NCBI GenBank assembly: GCA_026874595.1
Contig: CM049312.1
Coordinates: 70,712,929-70,776,928 of the forward strand
DNA: 64,000 nt
Direction of reading: 5' to 3'
Source of the DNA: Sipunculus nudus
Lineage: Eukaryota; Annelida; Sipuncula; Golfingiida; Sipunculidae
Shown: piece after piece, positions 60,808-64,000 of the stretch
How the letters are laid out: each line of letters opens with the position of its first letter
Numbering within the stretch: the first letter of the stretch is position 1
The notes under the pieces: generated by a model
What the model saw: the letters and a program-made list of their open reading frames with translations, nothing else
Told to the model about the DNA's origin: nothing
The model's database searches: none
Made by a program: the position numbers and the translations under genes

Positions 60808-61755
60808 ATATATTATTGTACATTACATTATACATTATATTATATTATATTATATTATATTATATTATATTATTAGTGCAAAATCAAATATCCTTGGTGA
60901 TGGTGTATAGAAATATCAGACCAGCATAATTCTTGTTTACCTGGAACACCTCTGAATTTGCAAAGTGGGACAGCCTGCAGCAACTTATGATATTTTTTCG
61001 ACCTGACTTGCGCGTTTCCTTGGCTACCTGAAATAAGATAGTGCCCATGTGTTCTGACTTACCATTTTTCTCTTATTAAGTTATATAGCACAGTCAGCGG
61101 ACACCAAAAAAATTCCTTCCGTATCCCCCCCCCCAAAAAAAAAAGTCAGGCTGAAAATTTAAACTTCTAATGAATATTTCTGTTTTTGATGCAGCGGGGT
61201 TTCAGCCTTATACCCCACCATCTCCCACTACACTGTACGTGACATCTCCTGCAGGGACTACCTTACTCGTGACGACGATGGCTCCAACCACTACCCCAGC
61301 CACGACAACACCGGCACCTACCACCACACAGCCCACAACCGTGCCAACGACGGCAGCTACCACCACACAGCCCACAACCGTGCCAACGACGGCAGCTATC
61401 ACCACTCAGTCCACAACCGTACCTACGACGGCACCTTCCACCACAAGAATGGAAACAACGGTACCTGCCCAAACGCATCCTACAACCATTGATGCAACGG
61501 CACCTGAAACTACCCTATCCACAATAGAGGAAACGGCATTAGCACCCACAACGATTTATTCCACAGCAGTTGGAACTAGCCCTACTCAGGCTACAATTAT
61601 AGGAAGTTCCCAGCAGACGCCCCAAACAACTTCATGGCATACGTCATCTATATCTACATCTACACCCATTGCTTCACAAACGAAATTGACCGATACCTCG
61701 GCCTTTATACAAACAACGAAGAATTCTGCGGTTCCACCTCTGAACACCTCATCAG
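48312..61755 (+). CDS. Secreted or membrane C-type-lectin-like/mucin protein gene (four exons, 3' end beyond window)
   Basis: Exons 48312-48360, 51565-51775, 60014-60234 and 61195-61755 join in phases 1, 2, 1 and 1 with GT/AG borders, giving 347 codons plus one base. Residues 1-17 are a signal peptide (MEKIILITFYILSIMS). Residues about 30-155 form a C-type-lectin-like domain: TYAFVSMEMSHHQANDYC (α1 region), CYWLGM...VWKWD, FNWNIGFPVEGP, a GWEN motif (WND-like) and MCEL (final Cys). The EPN/QPD calcium-sugar motif is not evident, so calcium-dependent sugar binding is doubtful. Residues about 166-347 are Thr/Pro/Ser-rich, mucin-like, with three copies of a 13-residue TTTQPTTVPTTAA-type repeat. 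The last donor (GTAGGT) shows that the gene continues. Likely role: extracellular recognition or mucus/immune protein (inference). Confidence 0.75.
48439..49575 (+). mobile_element. HINE-5 element, copy 2 (intron 1)
   Basis: Starts ACTAGGGATCCCTG (GGGATCCC palindrome) and GACGCTAAGCTG. It holds TGACC-type monomers of about 145 bp, the AATAAACACACTAGGTTTCG block seen in copy 1, and TACGATTTGTGCC near the right end as in HINE-2. The right limit is unclear where an (AT)n array begins. Confidence 0.6.
49589..49652 (+). repeat. (AT)n array, left of solo LTR
   Basis: Long AT array with one TATTATA interruption. The solo LTR is inserted at its right edge. Confidence 0.95.
49653..50444 (-). mobile_element. 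Solo LTR
   Basis: 792 bp starting TGTTAC and ending GTAACA, flanked on both sides by (AT)n. Read on the minus strand it has a TATA box, GGTATATAAGG (near 50178-50168), in front of a GC-rich start region, and an AATAAA signal at 49814-49809, in the right order for U3-R-U5. The target copy is unreadable because both flanks are alternating AT. It is not obviously the LTR of the element at 1-3787. Confidence 0.72.
50445..50496 (+). repeat. (AT)n array, right of solo LTR
   Basis: Continuation of the AT array on the other side of the solo LTR. Confidence 0.95.
50740..50892 (+). repeat. (TC)n followed by (AT)n compound microsatellite
   Basis: CT/TC units to about 50837, then AT units to 50892. Confidence 0.95.
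50993..51030 (+). repeat. (AT)n array
   Basis: AT array just left of the fold-back repeat. Confidence 0.9.
51083..51452 (+). repeat. Fold-back inverted repeat (intron 1)
   Basis: Arms 51083-51189 and 51345-51452 are near-perfect reverse complements (for example CTGATGATCGGGTCG on the right against CGACCCGATCATCAG on the left). A 155-base spacer contains a poly(C) run (about 51280-51295). AT arrays border the whole unit. Confidence 0.9.
51457..51513 (+). repeat. (AT)n array
   Basis: AT array just right of the fold-back repeat and before exon 2. Confidence 0.95.
51565..51775 (+). CDS. Lectin-mucin gene, exon 2 (first half of lectin domain)
   Basis: Acceptor TTTTTTCAG at 51556-51564, donor AT|GTGAGT. 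211 bases, open throughout in the frame set by exon 1. It encodes residues 18-86 including SHHQANDYC. Confidence 0.75.
53376..53419 (+). repeat. (AT)n array
   Basis: AT array in intron 2. A pure A-run of about 29 follows at 53743-53771. Confidence 0.9.
53990..57826 (+). mobile_element. Long-inverted-repeat element (intron 2)
   Basis: The left arm, from ATAGTCCTGGGACTGAGG at about 53993 to about 54720, is the reverse complement of about 57000-57826 (CCTCAACCCCAGGACTAT). Shared features are CCTGTGTGCAATC, ATCCTGGATCG and TTCAAGATGGC. Each arm is itself built of about 110-170-bp units containing AATATGGCTGCC...CATACATAACTC and TTTGCCTATGTTT. The centre (54720-57000) has no open frame of note but carries TAGCTCATAAAATATAGATC-like blocks recalling the HINE-2 3' module. 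A MULE- or fold-back-type transposon is likely. No transposase is visible. Confidence 0.75.
58820..59010 (+). repeat. Weak dispersed repeat, related to 18640-18850
   Basis: Contains CCGTCAGTC, TGAGGTCATAAGACTTCCGA and CGGGC in the same order as the earlier copy. 57827-60013 otherwise holds no exon that I can support. Confidence 0.35.
59299..59360 (+). repeat. (AT)n array
   Basis: About 28 AT units in intron 2, after a short poly(C) run. Confidence 0.95.
60014..60234 (+). CDS. Lectin-mucin gene, exon 3 (second half of lectin domain)
   Basis: Acceptor CTTTTCTTTGCAG at 60001-60013, donor ACAG|GTGAGG. 221 bases, only one frame open, and that frame is the one set by exon 2. It encodes HHCYWLGM, VWKWD, FNWNIG, GWENS and MCEL. 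Confidence 0.82.
60262..60289 (+). repeat. (GA)n microsatellite
   Basis: About fourteen AG/GA units shortly after exon 3. Confidence 0.9.
60574..60759 (+). repeat. 93-bp tandem duplication
   Basis: Two copies of a unit beginning AAAGTTAACAAAGCACGACC and ending GCGACCACTTTATT, differing at a few positions. An AT-rich array (60763-60870) follows. Confidence 0.9.
61195..61755 (+). CDS. Lectin-mucin gene, exon 4 (mucin-like stalk)
   Basis: Acceptor TGATGCAG at 61187-61194, donor TCAG|GTAGGTG. 561 bases. A 39-bp unit encoding 13 residues repeats three times at 61318-61434. Residue use is dominated by T, P, S and A, as in O-glycosylated stalks. Confidence 0.8.
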
Positions 61756-61934
61756 GTAGGTGATTACAATAATTACTAGAAATCTGCATTCTGTGGAATG
61801 CAAGCCTCCGCCATGCTTGTTCGGGGAAGGGGTTCCCTTTAGTAGGATGATCCCAAGACAAAGTTTGCATTCACTTTTGCAGCCCAGAGGTTCATTCGTA
61901 CATAAGTGAGAGTATATTTGTAAATATTGCTGGA

Positions 61935-62053
61935 TTGGTATCCTGAATCTGGCTCATAATCCGGGTCCACAATTAATTTTACAAATTCCTCAATTACCCA
62001 TTCCCAAAATGCGTGAAAATTCCATGTTACCAAAGTTGTTATGTAAACAAACA
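61935..62053 (-). repeat. Dispersed repeat R1, copy 3
   Basis: On the minus strand: GTTTGTTTACATAACAAC, then TTTTGGGAATGGGTAATTGA and GTGGACCCGGATTATGAGC, the order seen in copies 1 and 2. Confidence 0.6.
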
Positions 62054-62395
62054 TCTAGCCTAAAACGGGAAATGTTTGACAGGGCCTTTGTCGTAAGTGG
62101 TAGTAGAGTCTCAAGTCAAATGAAGCTGAAGCATACTCCGATCGAATGATAAACGCCACCTAGAGGACAAATTTGGTACTGGTCATCGGATCCCTTATGT
62201 ATGTGTAGGAATTTATACCTCTGTTGAAGCTACCAGTATGGTTATTTTATTTCTAAGCTTTTTACTCGTATGTTTGTGATTGTTAAGCCACAGCATCCAT
62301 TCGATGGTTCACATATTTGGGCCGTAGCCCCAGGAAAGTCTAAAGCGGGCAGTAAATGCTTTGTCAGAGCGAAGCATAAGAAGGGTTGCTGAGAT

Positions 62396-64000
62396 TTTTA
62401 GCTCAGCTGACTTTCAGTCATGCTGGGCTATAGCGATGAGTCTTTGTCCGTCGTCCTTCCGTCTGTCCGTCCGGCCGTCGGGCCGGCTGTCCGGCTGTCC
62501 GGCCGTCCGTCCGTTAGCAGGGCACAAATCAACCGTAGGGGCTAGGACCATGAACCCTATGCAGTCTTAGAGGTTCTAAAAAGATCTCCTTGCAAACCTG
62601 AAATTAGGTCACTGTGACCTATATTCTCGAAGTTATGGGGTGTGTTTGCACCCCCCCCCCCCAGAAATAATTCTTTTAGCCAAAATTTTCATCCCAAACC
62701 TTCCAGCTTTCACATACAGCTCACCTACCAACAGGGGAAGAACCATAATTATTTTGAGGTCACAAGGGCAAAGGTCAAGGTCACAGAACCAACTTCTTTG
62801 AAAAGCCTATGATGCATTTTAAGCCAAATCTTTCACCCCAATTCTTTGATCCGTCACATATAGCTCACCTACTAAGTTGGAGAAGAATCCTATAGATGTT
62901 GAGGTCACAAGGTCAAAGGTCAGGGTCACAGGATCCACTTCTTTGAAACACATTTCAAGCTAGACCTTTCATTCCAAACCTTTCAGCACTGATATCGCTT
63001 CTCTGCCAACAGGGGAAAAGACCTGTTGATTTTGAGGTCAAAGGTCAAGTTCATAGCACCCTCTTCTTGCGTGGAGTCATTTTCAGGCAAACTTTTCAAT
63101 CTATACTTTCCATCTGTCATATATGGCTTACCTACCAATAGGGGAAGAAGCCTATTGATGTTGAGTTCAAAAGGTCAAAGGTCAAGGTCACATTATTGTT
63201 CTAAATGCTTGTGAACATATTTCAAGTGAAACTGTTCAACCCAAACCTTCAGTCTTTCACATATGCCACATATATGCATCACTAAATGTGATTCAAACTT
63301 CATATTTATGGGTCTTATTGCATGAAGAAATAACTAATTGATTTTGAGGTCAGCTGGTCAGGAGGTTAAAGGTTGCAGGTCTAAGTTATTCACTCATTGG
63401 TTGCCAAGTAATTACACCCGGCCAGATGTAAGTGGTTAGTAGTTACCCATCATTTAGAAAGAATCCAGTTGATATGTGGGCAAAAGGCCAAGGTCATAGG
63501 TCAGGGATGTTCACAATAACTTATTTGGTAGACCATCTCTATTTTTCTTGTACATATAACCATTGGTTATGGTACATCTCACTGTGTGGCTGTAATTGTG
63601 AGAGATGCTGGTGACATATGACTCTCTTTTGTATCAGCCTGTTAAGTGATAAGACTGAGTGATAAATACCTCGTTACTGCATAACAAAAACACTGTTGCC
63701 GGAATGCTTCAGCCAGGCATTAAGACTGTGAGAGTATAGTATTAAGGTTTAGCTACTGATTTATAAGATGATGGGAACATTTTGCAGTTTATTTTATGAA
63801 ATCATAGCAATTAACTTAGTTTCCTAGATATCTGAATATTTTTATATAAATCACCAGATATAAAAGGAAATGTTTGATCTTATAATATGTGGATGTGTAC
63901 CTGGATTTAGGATGGCTTTTTTTTATTACAAGACCTTTAGTCATGCTTTCTGCATTTCTTTTCTTTCAGCTTTTGCAGTTTACCTACCCTGCTGATCCCA
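62396..64000 (-). mobile_element. HINE-2 element, copy f (runs off the right edge)
   Basis: Inverted relative to the other copies: TTTAGCTCAGCTGACTTTCA is the right end, followed by the CCGTCCGTCC tract, the ERE-like palindrome, AGGTCAAAGGTCA monomers (62750-63190) and the middle module to the window edge. The left hairpin end would lie outside. A poly(C) run sits at about 62650-62662. Confidence 0.82.
62606..62620 (-). promoter_or_regulatory. Perfect IR3 (ERE-type) palindrome within HINE-2
   Basis: AGGTCA-CTG-TGACCT, the textbook estrogen-response-element shape. Other HINE-2 copies have one mismatch at the same place (AGGTCGCAGTGACCT). Sequence-level site only. No evidence of use. Confidence 0.6.

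Noticed and set aside
61208-61478. Minus-strand frames rich in Val/Gly or Cys/Arg opposite exon 4
   Set aside because: Mirror of the Thr/Pro-rich coding repeat.

Overview
This is a gene-poor, repeat-dense stretch of an animal nuclear genome. The evidence for that is spliced exons with GT/AG borders, two tRNA-Ser genes without encoded CCA, Ty3-type and LINE retrotransposons, many (AT)n arrays, and several families of tandem-core elements with hairpin ends that resemble the pearl/HINE (Helentron-related) elements described in bivalves. A marine lophotrochozoan, probably a bivalve mollusc, is my best guess. That is inference from repeat style, not a sequence match.

Layout. 1-3787 (minus): the 5' part of a Ty3/gypsy-like retrotransposon with a candidate LTR, a tRNA-primer-site candidate, an intact gag with an RRM-like N-terminus and a CCHC knuckle, and an uninterrupted protease-RT frame running off the left edge. 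Gag and pol meet at a TTTAAAC slippery heptamer with a predicted pseudoknot. 4503-11081 (plus): a Jockey-group-like LINE split by a 3.85-kb tandem-core element (HINE-1). 11082-25212: more HINE-type elements (families 2, 3 and 5, one nested in another), a small pogo-like MITE, and one candidate minus-strand exon. 25213-31000 (plus): a decayed L1/Tx1-like LINE split by a HINE-2 copy. 31639-32371 (minus): tRNA-Ser(TGA) and tRNA-Ser(AGA). 34554-42737: a cluster of HINE-type elements, an ACTAG-start element containing a hAT-like non-autonomous transposon, and a second HINE-1 copy. 44360-44900 is a short related copy of the segment these elements invaded at 34210-41190.

48312 to beyond 61755 (plus): the one convincing host protein gene. 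Four phase-compatible exons encode a signal peptide, a C-type-lectin-like domain and a Thr/Pro-rich mucin-like stalk, and the 3' end lies outside the window. Its introns hold a tandem-core element, a solo LTR, a fold-back repeat and a 3.8-kb long-inverted-repeat element. 62396-64000 (minus): another HINE-2 copy.

The most interesting themes are: (1) a textbook-like -1 frameshift signal joining gag and pol; (2) several element families with one shared terminal architecture and A^A target use; (3) the tandem cores of these elements consist of nuclear-receptor half-site motifs (DR1-type, plus an IR3/ERE-type site near one end), so their spread would disperse ready-made nuclear-receptor sites; and (4) a multi-exon lectin-mucin gene that no single reading frame reveals.
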